This document shows positions 47,733-58,988 of a stretch of 64,000 nucleotides of DNA, piece by piece. The stretch lies in the NCBI RefSeq assembly GCF_019112545.1, contig NW_025064902.1:356623-420622 (forward strand), in the 5' to 3' direction. The number at the start of each line of letters is the position of its first letter. Within the stretch, counting starts at the first letter, position 1. This DNA comes from Guyanagaster necrorhizus (lineage: Eukaryota; Basidiomycota; Agaricomycetes; Agaricales; Physalacriaceae). The notes below the pieces were generated by a model. That model was given only the letters and a program-made list of their open reading frames with translations, was not told the DNA's origin and did no database searches. The position numbers and the translations under genes were made by a program.

Positions 47733-48076
47733 TATTGTCAGAAGAATATCAGTAAGAGTCTCAGTTGGGCACAGCATAGATGAAACAACTGTATTGGATA
47801 AGTACTGTACCCATTGACAGAAGAATATAAGTAAGAGCCTACAAATGATGGTGAGTAATATAGTAAGGGACATGATAACAGTATACATGCCTCAGTCAGG
47901 CACAGTGTAGGTGAAAAAACTGAGATATACAGGCATCTATGGCCAGGCTATATAGGTGATCAGGTAACAACATGGGTTGTGTATATATGGTAAGTAAGAA
48001 TAGGTGATAATCAAAAGAGAATGGGTAACAATCAAAAAGGTAAAGGTATGGGTATACATATGGATATCCTCCAACA
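47733..48076 (-). mobile_element. Compound solo LTR in the right arm, 344 bp
   Basis: Mirror of 17426-17769 with the same AAAGG/CCTTT flanks (47728-47732 and 48077-48081). Several CpG sites kept in the left copy are TG or CA here. Confidence 0.8.
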
Positions 48077-48408
48077 AAAGGTCATGACTTGGGTAACTTG
48101 TTCTTATTGCTCATTCTTCAGTTATGTCAATTTAATGTGTATGGATCGATTATTTACAACTACTAGCACATAAATAATTCTTGGTCTGCCATCCATGAGA
48201 ATGTTTGAGTAGCTGTAATCTGATCATGATGTAGGCCGGGTTGTAATACTTATGCCGCCCGTTGTTAAGTCCTGTCAATGTATTCTAGTTTATGTTTGTA
48301 GGTGACAACCGATAATAGCCAACTCAGACAGTTTATAGGCTCGTATCTTCGAAGTTCCAGGCAGTACAATCTGCCATCCTTCCCGCATACCACCAACGTC
48401 AGTGAAAA

Positions 48409-48636
48409 ATGAATGCGGTTATTTCCATCCTCTTAATTCAGATGACTTTTGTGGCGACATTCCTGCCTACGTCGTCACTCTGCGCTCCAAGTCGATCCAA
48501 GCCTGACGCAGTAGTAGGTGGTGAGTACTTGAGTTCACTAATTGTATCCAGCTTGATAAATAAAGATCGTAGTAGCACGGAGTCGGCTTCCAGAGCCAAA
48601 GATGGGGCCCGCGATACTGTACAGGGCTTCGGATGA
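48409..48636 (+). CDS. Small secreted peptide (right-arm copy)
   Basis: Same 75-codon frame as 15535-15762, with signal peptide MNAVISILLIQMTFVATF and LPTSSLCA, and the same optional 45-nt in-frame intron. The single Cys of the mature part is Ser here (TESASR) and N is K. Loss of the only Cys in one copy argues against a disulfide role, or suggests one copy is drifting. Confidence 0.5.
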   Translation: MNAVISILLIQMTFVATFLPTSSLCAPSRSKPDAVVGGEYLSSLIVSSLINKDRSSTESASRAKDGARDTVQGFG

Positions 48637-48883
48637 AGTTGACGAAGCTTAAGACTGGAGATATTTTTGGTACTGGATAGTTCCTACTATGCCTTAGTCT
48701 CTGGAGCTGAGGGTCCTAGGATTTATTCGTTTTAGGATTTGGTTATCGGCTTTCGATGTAAATTTTATAAATTTATATGGTCCTTGAGTACTTGAGTAAC
48801 TGTCATGATGAATCTTAGCATTATGTATAAATTTCAGAGGTTCGTGCATTGTTATATTGACGAAGTAGAACTAGAGTCATAAT

Positions 48884-49540
48884 CTAACGCGAGACATAAT
48901 GATTCTTGTCCTGACGCCTCCGATTCTCTTCAAAGTCGCGCTGGTTCTGCTCTGCCTCTCGATAAACAACCTTCCAGTCATTACATACATAAGCGTCCGG
49001 ATGGACTTTCACATTACGACCCGTCGCTGGCTCAAGCGAGGTGTCAGAATGGCAGGTTACGATCTGTCGTAAGTAATTCAGACAGTGAGCGACAAGTTCA
49101 CTGTCAGAAAGGGGATATGAGTGATAAGTTTCGAGAATGCCTTTGCGAAGAATGTTGAGGCATTGCAGCTGATGGAACATTCCGAGCGTAAAAGGACGCT
49201 GTCGGTCACCGAGATGAAGAAGGCCGTCGCCTGGGACGAGACTGGCCCATTCCGCATCTGCATCTGCACCTTGAATTTTAAATCGGGCAGAAGAATCTTC
49301 GATAGCAAGCAAGATGGTGTCTGGTTTGGGAATAGGCCATTCATAAGGGAAGTCGTCATCGTCATAAGCTGCAGAAAATCAATAAATATACGGGCTCATA
49401 CTTATGATTCACAGCACGAGATGAAAATACTTACTGTAGTCAACGGGGGTTTCACGGGGCACAAGTAAAGTCCACACGATGAGCTTCATAGCAAGATTCA
49501 CAATGATGGGCAAGAAGACGAAGTACATAGCGGTACGCAT
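48884..49540 (-). CDS. DUF3328 (UstYa-like) protein, HxxQC variant (right-arm copy)
   Basis: Exons mirror 14631-15287 exactly (657 bp, 196 residues). The HQLQC variant is kept, so it predates the duplication. Changes include NDWKVV for NDWEVV and EAEQN for EAEHN. The anchor and AHCLNYLRQ motif are intact. Confidence 0.8.
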
Positions 49541-49969
49541 GGTCAAGGACGGTCGGCAACAGGTGCACCGCTTAAGAAGAGACTTTGAACGCGTTTCACC
49601 TCGAATGAGAGGACAGTTGTGGATATCTGATAAATCTCATCAAAGGGTCGCTCCACTCTTTACCTGGACCGCTCGTATCACTTTTGGCAAGGAAACGTCC
49701 TCTCGGTTTCTTCCAGAGATAAGATTTGATGCTGTATCGCCTCCATGTCTGCTGTATCATCGTTATGGAAGGTAAGATGGGAAAAGACGGCTTCAAAGAT
49801 GCACATACGGACACCCAGGACCGTGTACGCGAAGAAAACACTGAAGGATACTGTGAGCATTCGTGATCGGCTACAGGAGAGTGGCTTTATAACTCGCCTA
49901 TACGTGAAGATGCCACGTATTGCTGCTTCAGCACACTCTAATCTGACCTTACATCGTGTCCAGAGACTA

Positions 49970-50300
49970 TGATGACATATATTCGTTGTCATCGGAAATT
50001 CGTATACTCGGACAGACGCAAGTTTGACCATGCGATTCAATTGATGCCGATGAGTAGCGAGGCGACGTTACTGGCTCTGAAGTACTTGGCGGGCAGTTGA
50101 CGTTGGGACGACACGGATAAAGCCACGATTTTCAAGAGAGAGATGTTCACTTCTTCGACTGGACCTGCAGGAGAGATAATTGACATAAGCACTGTTTATT
50201 ATGCATAGGTGTAACATTAACATCAGCCACAAGTATGGGTGGCATACCTGATACATTGAATAACAGACCTGTTTTCTGTTGGACAATTGAATGGACCTAC
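49970..50300. repeat. Repeat unit C, partial
   Basis: Matches the 3' part of units A and B (catgcgattcaattgat, gagagatgttcactt, gataattgacat, gtaacattaacatcag). It lies just outside the right arm, so units A and C flank that arm in the same orientation. Confidence 0.55.
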
Positions 50301-51125
50301 TCGACAGGACTTGAGTAACTGATAGTGGTACTTGGCACCATCATTCTATACTCCGACCCAACAGCCATTCTTTCAATGTAATAATGCAGGCCAATCATAA
50401 GGCAACAGGTGCCTCCCACCTGCAGGGAACCATGCTTCATCTGCATGCTTTTCATGCCAACTCCTCATGATGTTGAAGGACTCCACCATGTCACTTTTAT
50501 GTCTGACAACATGAAGTACACATATGGCCTCACCACCTTCAGCTAATCTGAATGTGTTCTTTTCTAAGCTAGGGATATGCACCATACCATTATGGTGAAG
50601 AGGTTTTGCATGTGTGCAAGGCGAAAACAGATACAGCAGAGGGATATCCACTGATCACACCCACACCAACACACACAATACTTCTTAGTTTGTTGGGGGG
50701 ATTATAATGTGATAGAGTAGCTATAGCAAGTACAATTGTCTTCTCAAATGATTCCACTGTGCATGAATAGCAATAGTGCAAGTATAACTGTCTCAGATCT
50801 CTCTAAGTCTCAAAGCTTTTCATTTATAAAAATGAGAGGTGACAATGGATGTTGCTGGGCCTCAAGGCAAAGGGTCCTGCAGCTCAATACAATACATCAA
50901 AACACTCCCACAAAACTCTCAAAATATCCTAAGCACAGCTCAGATCACTTCAAAATCTCTAACACACACAATACATGATTCAAAGTTTTGTGCTCTAAGC
51001 AAAAACCAATCACAAACATGTCCACAAGTGCCAAAGAGCACAGATCTCTGTTCACAAGTTTTCAAACCAATCATAGACCCACAGGATTCAAACCTATGCG
51101 ATTCAGAGGCACAAAACACAATAAA

Positions 51126-53370
51126 CATTGTCTGACAGACTAAAGGGTTTGAACCTCTGCCACCTGTAGCACTGTGCATCACAAATACCTAAAAAACTCA
51201 AGATGATGCCCTTCAGACACCACTTTCTTATTCTCAGGTTAGAGCACAATCCAAAACCTCTTATCAAACTGGGTTCAAGTCCTTTGTGAGCTTCAATGCC
51301 TTGCTCAGTTCTCAATGCTCTCTCAATGATATTCAATAATAAGTTTATTCTCTCACCTGAAGTTACAAACACAAACACAGAGCTAGAGTGCAAGGCTTTC
51401 TGTGCCCAATACACTGCAACTGTGGGGATCAGAAACTTGTATTCTACTCATACAATACTGTATTTAAATACTCTACTGTGGTACTTACTAATACAATCCT
51501 ACTATGGTATCTTTAAAGCATGAGACTCCATGCTGGATCCCACAGGTATTATTCATGTGCATATTGCAGTTGCCACACTTATTCTCTTCCAGGCCAGGAC
51601 TGCACAATGTTTCCTTGCTAGTTGACCTCAGCTAGCTGGCCTAGCCAGGTCTGCTCACTTTCTTATTTTCCTGGTGACACATTCCTGACAGCAGTAAACT
51701 GTTAACTGTTTCAGACCCCCAGGGTTATCTCCCATGTCTGGAGTCAGCCACAATAGTTATGTTCTCTTTTCCAGTGTCTTGACATTCTCTCCAGCTCACA
51801 AAATATACCATTTCTGGCCTGACATGCACCAATTAACTCACCCAATATGATATGTGTCATACTTCAGTATGATGCAGAGTCTCTTGCTGTGTTAAGCATG
51901 CTAAGGCACTGTAAGTATGCATGCAAGTCTCTGAGCAGTACATGTGCTATTCATCTCTGAGAGTAGTATTTCTCTATCTATTCCTTTGTTGCCATCATTT
52001 CATTTCTCTGTTCAACACTCAGTTATTCAGATACCTTTCTTTGGGTCTCAGTTCTCTGTTCTAAAGCATGTCCCATCAGTGCATCAATGGCTGTGCATCC
52101 TTGATCAATGTGATCAGGATTGCTGATCATATTTCAATCATATTCTTTTTATCTTTAGCATGCCCTCTTGTAATGGTATTGGTGTGTTTAGGGCCAAGTG
52201 CTGGGACTTCACATGCAGTCTAATCCCTCTGGTATTAGTCTGCTACTAGGCCATGCACTCTGCTCATTGTTACTTCAGTTTAGCCTTATGATAGCTAGGT
52301 TTTTGTGTGCTCTTATTCTATTCTCAGTTACATGCTTACTGGACTGAAATGTAGTCTCTGTATTCGCAATTTTTGCAATTTCACATGCCTGAACATGGAG
52401 AGGGCATGTTAATGAAACACAATAAATGCTGTCTGACAGACACAAAGGGTTTGAACCTTTGTTGATCTGCAGAAATAACCAAAAGTGAGCACTAATCAAG
52501 CCAAAGGGTTTGAACCTCTGCCACCTGTAGTGTCTTGCATCACAAACACCTCAAAAACTCAAGATAGTGCCCTTCAGACACTGCTCTCTTATTTTCAGAC
52601 TAGAGCACAATTCAAAACCTCTTATTAAATCTAATTAGAGTCTCTTTCAAGCTTCTGTGCCTTGTGCAGTTCTCAGATCTCTCTTAATGATATCAATAAT
52701 GGGTCAATTCTCTCACCCAAAGTTACAAACACAAACCCAGAGCTGGAGTGTGAGGCCTTTATGCCCAATAGACTGCAACTGTGGGGAGTTGGAAACTTGT
52801 CTACTACTCTTACAATACAGTACTTAAATAGTCTACTACTGTACTTACTAAGAGACATCAAATATAGTAGTTTCAAAGCATAGGACTCTGTTCTGAAGTT
52901 TCTTGCATATCATTTGCATGCATGTCACTGTCTGACATGCATATTCTGCTCTGGGTTGGGACTGCCTTTTGTTTCTATGCAACCTGACACCAGCTATCTC
53001 TTTCCTTTCTTATCTCCCTAGGGCAATTAATCCATTCACAGGAGTCATTCTAGACTTCAGGGATCATTTCTGGTCATTACTTTCACCAAATCTTCTCATT
53101 TTCTTGCCAAGCACCAATGCTCTGTTCTAGAACATGTCCCTTGGCCAATCAATACCTATGTATCACTGATCAATGTGCCACAAAGTTTCATGCAAGGTCC
53201 TGATCATATTTTGATTGTGTGCTCTTTATTTTTAGTGGGTCTTTCTGTACTTGTATTAGTGCAATTAGTGTCAAGTGCTGGGACCTCATGCACAGTATGA
53301 CCCCCTCTGGTATCATTATACTGCTAGGTCATGCCCTCCACCTATCATCACTCAAGCCAGCTGTCATACA
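51126..53370. repeat. Two diverged direct copies of a non-coding CpG-poor repeat
   Basis: Copy 1 runs from about 51126 to 52310 and copy 2 from about 52500 to 53370. Shared landmarks: gggtttgaacctctgccacctgtag, the block cccttcagacac, agagcacaat-caaaacctctta, tctctcaccaaagttac-like, caactgtgggga, and later agtgctggga-ct and ctctggtat. No coding capacity. Copy 1 includes a tRNA-like A box (ctcaggttagagc, 51233-51245) and B box (gggttcaagtcc, 51271-51282). Confidence 0.6.
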
Positions 53371-54329
53371 AGTCCCATTTCATTGCACTCTATAATGTAA
53401 GATGAACAATGTAATCAGAGCTCAGTTGGCACAGTATGGGTGAAACAACTGTATTGGTGGTGTACCATATTTAATGTAAGATGAATAATATAATCAGAAC
53501 TAAGGAGTGAGTAAGTAAAGTATGCAAGGTATATGAGCTAGGTAACACATACCTCAGCACAGTACAGGTGAAATGATTGAGGTTGTGGAAGTAACTACAT
53601 GGTATATATACTGTCAGTATGAAGTTTAGGGGTACAGAAAAACAAACGAGTCCATAATGGATGACATACAATATAGTTGGGACTGCATCAGATATTACAT
53701 GTCTCATTCAACACTCTAGCCATATTCTTTATTGTGTGCATAGTAGACTGTGATACAGTCAATGTATTGTCATAAACCGCAAAACTACATGCCTGGACAT
53801 GCAGCAGGCATGTCAATGGGTAGGAATGTAACAATACAGCCATAAACCATAGAAAACATATCGCCCATGGTATGGTATGGTTGACCATATACAGGCAGTT
53901 TCCCAGATAGCTGACAATGTGTCCAATGCAGTATGCTGCGTACATGCGGAAGGTGTGATATGAAACCGCCAGTTCGACTATCGAGGCGTGTTCAAGTGCC
54001 GGAAGCCCAAATCAGTGGCGAGGCTTAGCGAAATTATGCTGAAAGATAGTATCAATGGATATTCCAGATATTCTAAGTAATCTGGCATGAGAAGTATAAC
54101 AATGGGTTGGGCTTCCAGGACACCTTCCGCCGGAAAAAATCATTGTCCTTCCTCGATGGTGGGGTGCATTCCTTTGGCGGGTGCAAAGAAAGCGGGATCG
54201 AACCGGGGCCTGTGCCACTATTCAGTGTCAGCGGATCTTCTTATTCGTAATAAAAGTTAACGTACTAATGCAAGGTGCCTGGGTGTAGATACACGCACCG
54301 TCATGTAAAGATAGGAAGATCCTCACTTC
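53371..54329. other. LTR-derived and unassigned repeats
   Basis: A short block aatgtaagatgaa-aat-taatcaga occurs at about 53393 and 53472. Near 53545-53585 the complement resembles the middle of the copia LTR (cctcagtca-ttcacc then gtgcc-actgaggtatg). The remainder is unassigned. Confidence 0.4.
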
Positions 54330-55540
54330 TCAATCTTCGTTCTCCCGAATCCACTCCTCCAAAGCGTAGAAGAGCGACTGCGACGATAGTGTACATTGTG
54401 GAAGGTATACATGAGAGGCGTCATTCGGTGATGTGGTCGAGGTTCTTCAAGTTGGAACGGTTGGAACGGTCTGAATGAAGGAGGCAAGATCAGTTTCCAT
54501 TCATCCTTCTGACAGCAGGATCGACGTGAGATCCGTCCAGAGATACATTTCTGTATCGACGGGAAGGATAGATATGGTAGATATGACAGTAGTCGTTTCA
54601 CGTAAGTCGGACCGTTCGGCTTTCTCCATTGTAGCCTTCGGAGCGAAGTGAGCTCAACGAGCCAATCCGGAGGAGGCGCTAGGACATCCCACTCAGTGCA
54701 CAGGGTCCTGCAGAAACCATCGCAGACAACTCTAAGGGGGGACATTCCTGGGAGACATCAAGAAATTAGGAAGTGGTAGGAAGGGCGGATTGTGGTATAG
54801 GCTGGTGCTGGAAGGACAGATGTGTGAGAGAGGCGGAGAGGTACTTGAGACACGGCTTCCTTAATTTCGTCCTACATATGTTCGTTTGAACAGTGATGGA
54901 AAATGACTCGGTAACACCCTACATGAACGGTTGTCAGCGCGCCGATAGTCAGACTGACAAGCTCTGGAGCAGTTCCCAAAGCCGAGAGCGTCTCAAATAC
55001 GTTCGTCGCGGAAGTTTTCCACGCGGATAACCACAGGCGTAGCTCACACAGCCGATGAATATCGGGTGATAAGAGCCTGAGATCCTCGCGAGAAACATCT
55101 GCTTTGCGTACGCAAGAAAAAAAGACAGATAGCAGGGCGTTCAAGGAAATTGAGAGGAATGTGTCGGGAATGATATAGTCGTCGACGGTGGACCATGGGG
55201 TAGGGGTAATACCTGTGACTAACCTCCAGTGCATGCACACATCGCGGGGGTAAAGCCACTCCCGTCGGTCGTAGATCTTATTTTCTGAAACAGGAAGGAA
55301 AGAAGAGAGATGCTGTCACGGTCTTGTTTCTCAAAGTATAGCAATGAGAAGCTCGGCAGGGCGTGGGGAGTATATTAATCGCACATCGGAGTTGTACAGT
55401 TGATGAGATGAGCCTGGTTTCCAAGTTGTCCAGCTTGGTTGCAATGTGCACTCAGAAGTTGATACATACAAAATTGAGTTTTTTGAAGGCAGTAACCACC
55501 AGTTCCTCCGGAATACAGAGCAAAAATATCTGTATAGTAG
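54330..55540 (-). pseudogene. Decayed paralog of the F-box gene
   Basis: Colinear with 36020-37850 but broken. Recognisable blocks from 5' to 3': the small upstream exon (tccggaggaact), KLDNLETRLISS, CMHWRLVTGITPTPWSTVDDYIIPDTF, SREDLRLLSPDIHRLCELRLWLS, APELVSLTIG and YVKRLLSYLP, then MYTFHNVHYRRS-type remnants. The F-box helix itself is destroyed and there are many frameshifts and stops. It is followed immediately by repeat unit B. Confidence 0.8.
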
Positions 55541-55676
55541 TATAACCGCTATAAAGTCGAAAAATGCTCTTCAGTCAAAAGCCACTGCCAGCTATCGGAG
55601 TAGACGTGCGAGTAATTACTCGTCCACCGGGACAGGTCTGCTGCCTGTGGGCACTTTGATTAAGTCGCCAGGGAAG

Positions 55677-56990
55677 AGTGCTCGAAGTTCTAGAAAATTG
55701 GCCTTGCAGACGAGTACGAGCTCATTATGAACAGAGTGAGCGACAAAGAAGAGATCTCAAGTCCAATGGAGCGTGGGAAAATGGGACAATCTATACTCCG
55801 CTCAGCCGACCCACGATGGGAAAATCTGCACTGCAATACGCCATCTACATGCTTCATCCATGGTTGCCTGACTTGCCTGGAGAGGGCAACCGTGTTCTCC
55901 ATTGCACGTTTCCTGCCAGTCTGCACGATGTCTTCCTCCTCGCTCAGTCTGACGGCCCACGGTCACAATTAGCTGTATCTGACAAGACGCCGTTAGTAGT
56001 ATCAAAAACGAAGAAGTCCAGTACGTGGCATCCGCACTCAGCGTCCAAGGAATGTGCAGAATCAAATTCGTAGTTGCAGCGGGCGCGGCTGGTTTCCTGA
56101 TCATCGAGGTTCTCCTACTCTCCGGGGAGGTTAATTGGTAGCACCAGGGGCGAAGATCTCCTTGTCTTTAGGCAACGTCGCGCGTATATTAACCCAGTCA
56201 CCTTGTAGCAGTGCGTGTATCTTTATGACAGCTAGGAAGATCCCACTAACACATAATAGCAGGGCTGCGGGCCCCAATCTATCCCGCTTTCTCTGTAAAA
56301 ACAAAAGAATGATGTTCGAGTGGGGGAGGACGATTTTTTGGTGATGCGGGTGTGCTGAAGGCCTGTTCCCTCATTATACTCCTCGATTTGCACCTACTCT
56401 CGGTCCCTATGCGATCTCTGCAGCCTATCTGACATCGGAATGGCGACAATTTTTATCCCGTCCCTCGCCGGACTCGCCAGAACTGGTTTGAGTCCACGCT
56501 CTCAACGAGAACGGAACATACACTGATGATTGCACTGCCGCCTACACTTCATTGGCATCAAATCCTTCGCATATATGCAGATGCAGCCAGATGCAGCAGC
56601 TGCCTCGCAAGAACTCGCTGACAGATTCGGTCCACTATTGCCGTCTATCCGGAAATCCGCATCCTCTCTCCGGCTCATCATTTTTGAGCCACTAGCAGGA
56701 CAGACCCATGCGACTCAATTGATATCGATGAGTAGTGAGGCAATATCATTAGGTCTCAAGAGGTTGCCTGACGTCCGGACGATACTGGGAAACCACTGGC
56801 CCGGGCGACGATTTGAAGAGCCCAGACGTTCCCTCCTGTGACTTGATGTACAGGAGGGATAATTAAGGACTTCTGAGTCGTCGGTGTGTGCTTTTTATTG
56901 AGTACTAGCATAGGCGTAACAAAGTTGACATCAAGGACACCTAATATCCCCGGCTCATATTGAATAATGCACCCTTTTTTTTTCTCGAAC
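55677..56990. repeat. Repeat unit B (copy of unit A)
   Basis: Starts gtgctcgaagttctagaa, includes ggagcgtgggaaaat near 55766, and ends around gcataggcgtaac and atattgaataatgca. Same order as unit A. A minus-strand stretch LQIVARASGFPVSS matches unit A. Confidence 0.6.
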
Positions 56991-57008
56991 GATGGGATGA
57001 ACCTGTTA

Positions 57009-57106
57009 GAGGATATCTGTATGTATACCTTCTCGATCGTCACCCGTTTCCTTTTGATTATCACCTATTCTTACTTACCATACACACACCCCTTGTCGTT
57101 ACTCGA
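57009..57106 (+). mobile_element. Truncated copia-type LTR fragment
   Basis: Matches the first third of the solo LTRs (gaggatatctgtatgtatac, then cgatcgtcacccgtt, ttttgattatcacctatt and cttgtcgttac), then stops abruptly. No flanking duplication. Confidence 0.7.
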
Positions 57107-57505
57107 CGGTATTTTGACGCCATCACATTCTGCATCCTGATCCCACAGTTGTCCCAATATGACGACGTAGGCCGATTGAGGGCGATAGGCCCTTCAGAAG
57201 CAAAGTTGTGCGTTAAAGCTTGCACGTGCGAAGCCAACCAGATTTAACTCCGACGTAGGACGTCTTTTTGCCACCATCGCCGCAGCTCTGAGCCAAGTGC
57301 TATGAATTACTCTTCCAAGTACGTTTGGCATTCAGGCTGCATCTCCACTTTCGCTGACATTGTAACGTCATAGCCCTTGGTCTTCTTCAGGTTCCCCGCC
57401 TCCAAGGTACAATACCTTCCCAGATGACGACGCAGGTACTTATCGTGCTCATCCACACGCTTATCCTGGTCTGATATCATTCTTCTAGGTCCAAGCAATG
57501 AGCGG

Positions 57506-58724
57506 ATGCCCTTGAACCCGCAAAAAATACAGAGATTTAGAAAGTGCTCGTCCTTGAAGGCCATCATCATCCTTCTCTTGCTAACGGGCACCATCTGGCA
57601 CTTTATTGACGACTACTCGAACATCCACCGCTCGGACGTCCAGGAGAGGATCCGCCATCGCGAAAAGTTGGAACGTCTGAAGCGGATCGAGAACGAGGAC
57701 GCGCAGAGAAAGCTGGCGCATGAGCGAGAGGACGAGGAGCGACGTTTGACGTTCGAAGAAGAGGACCAATGGCGGAAGGAAGAGAGGGAAAAGCAGGACA
57801 GAGCAATCGAGCGCGAGGAGGCACAGAGAAAGCGGCGTCTCCAACAGGAGGATGACCAGAGACGGCGCGCGCATGAGGAAGAAGACAACAGGAGGAAAGT
57901 AGAGAAGGAAAGAGAGGACAGAGCCATCCAGGCCCGAGAGATCCTTGTAGCGCGCAGAGAGCAGGCTGTCCAGGTGAAGGACGATGCGATGCGGGAGGAT
58001 GAAGAACGCAGGAAGCGCGCAGCGTTGACCTGGCACGACTTGACGGCGGAGAAACGGTGTTTGGGCTACGAGAAGAGGATGTATCACGCGGACCTGATAA
58101 ACATACCTTATGGGGAGGATGCGCAGAGCTGGTGCATGAGGACGGCCATCGATATCCATGGAGTCACGTATGACCATCCGGAGTTTTGCACGAAAGAGAG
58201 ACAGGTGTGTTCGATTTACTTTTTTGAGGGCTGTAGTAGGTGCTGATTTGCTTTGCTGTCCAGGATGGTGCCGTTAGGATCGTTGGACATTGGACCGTCA
58301 CATCAAATGAACCAACGTGCAAGACGTGGTGGGGTAATCACAAAAAGAAAGTAAGCTCTTGTTACAGTCCCGTCAAATCCTGCATGCGTAATTGACGACT
58401 CTTCCCTTTCTCTAGGGCTGCCACGGCTCCCACAAAATGGTACGCCATATCCCCTCATTCGCTACCTAGCCTTGAATGGCAATCTTTCATAGCGTGTTGA
58501 AGCACAAATGTTCAACCATCAAGAGCCGTGGGACAACTGGGCTGAGATGTGTTTCTCTACCCCTTCTGAATTCGCCTGGGATAGCTTTCCTCACCCTGAT
58601 ACGTGTGAGAACAAGGTCGGTGGTGCTTTAAATCGTGAATGTTAGGCTGATTTGTTCTCTCTAGGGGAAACATGGTATAATTTGTAGTTGGTTCATCGAT
58701 GTCGATGAGAGTGAGTGCCCGTGA
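57506..58724 (+). CDS. Membrane-anchored coiled-coil protein with Cys/Trp-rich C-terminal domain
   Basis: Exon 1 (57506-58204) encodes an N-terminal membrane helix (SLKAIIILLLLTGTIWHFI), then about 130 residues of Arg/Glu-rich heptad-like coiled coil, then WHDLTAEKRCLGYEKRMYHADLINIPYG. Four short exons follow: DGAVRIVGHWTVTSNEPTCKTWW; GCHGSHKM; VEAQMFNHQEPWDNWAEMCFSTP with FPHPDTCENK; and GKHGIICSWFIDVDESECP. The last domain (C.AY/GY.-R-Y.A.L, W..-MC, VGHW-V---.P.C.TWW, W..MCSTTP.-F) is a recurrent agaricomycete domain of unknown function with four to six conserved Cys. I took the first stop after VDES (58722-58724); splicing a further intron would extend it slightly. Topology suggests a membrane tether and rod. 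Confidence 0.75.
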
Positions 58725-58988
58725 ACGATATAAATGTATTTCGTTATATTAGCTGTCTCTTGCCATCAACCGTTGTAACAAATAACTTGTATAACTTGTT
58801 TTCAATGCAGAATTGCAATGCAGAATTAGTCGCCATGCAAACTTGAACGCCGTTGCATATCGAACTCGTAGCTCGTGCATCTGATTGTTCAACGTTCAGC
58901 AGTCATGTGTTCGTGCCAGTAAAATCTCGTAGCTACGCTTTTCTCTTTCTTCTTTCTTTACTCGATTGACTGTGTACTACGTACCAAG

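Larger units (their letters stand above)
42868..49697. repeat. Right arm of the large inverted repeat (about 6.8 kb)
   Basis: Reverse-complement copy of 14476-22412. Inner edge at 42868 (atgtcgttgt) and outer edge near 49697. It lacks the 1,331-bp GNAT block (junction near 48170) and carries a 217-bp insertion at 47340-47556. All other genes are present at equal length. Confidence 0.95.

Noticed and set aside
54170..54225. tRNA-like B box (ggttcgatccc on the minus strand) near 54190-54200
   Set aside because: The flanking bases do not form a T-stem, the A-box-like sequence lies immediately beside it with no room for an anticodon arm, so no tRNA fold is possible.
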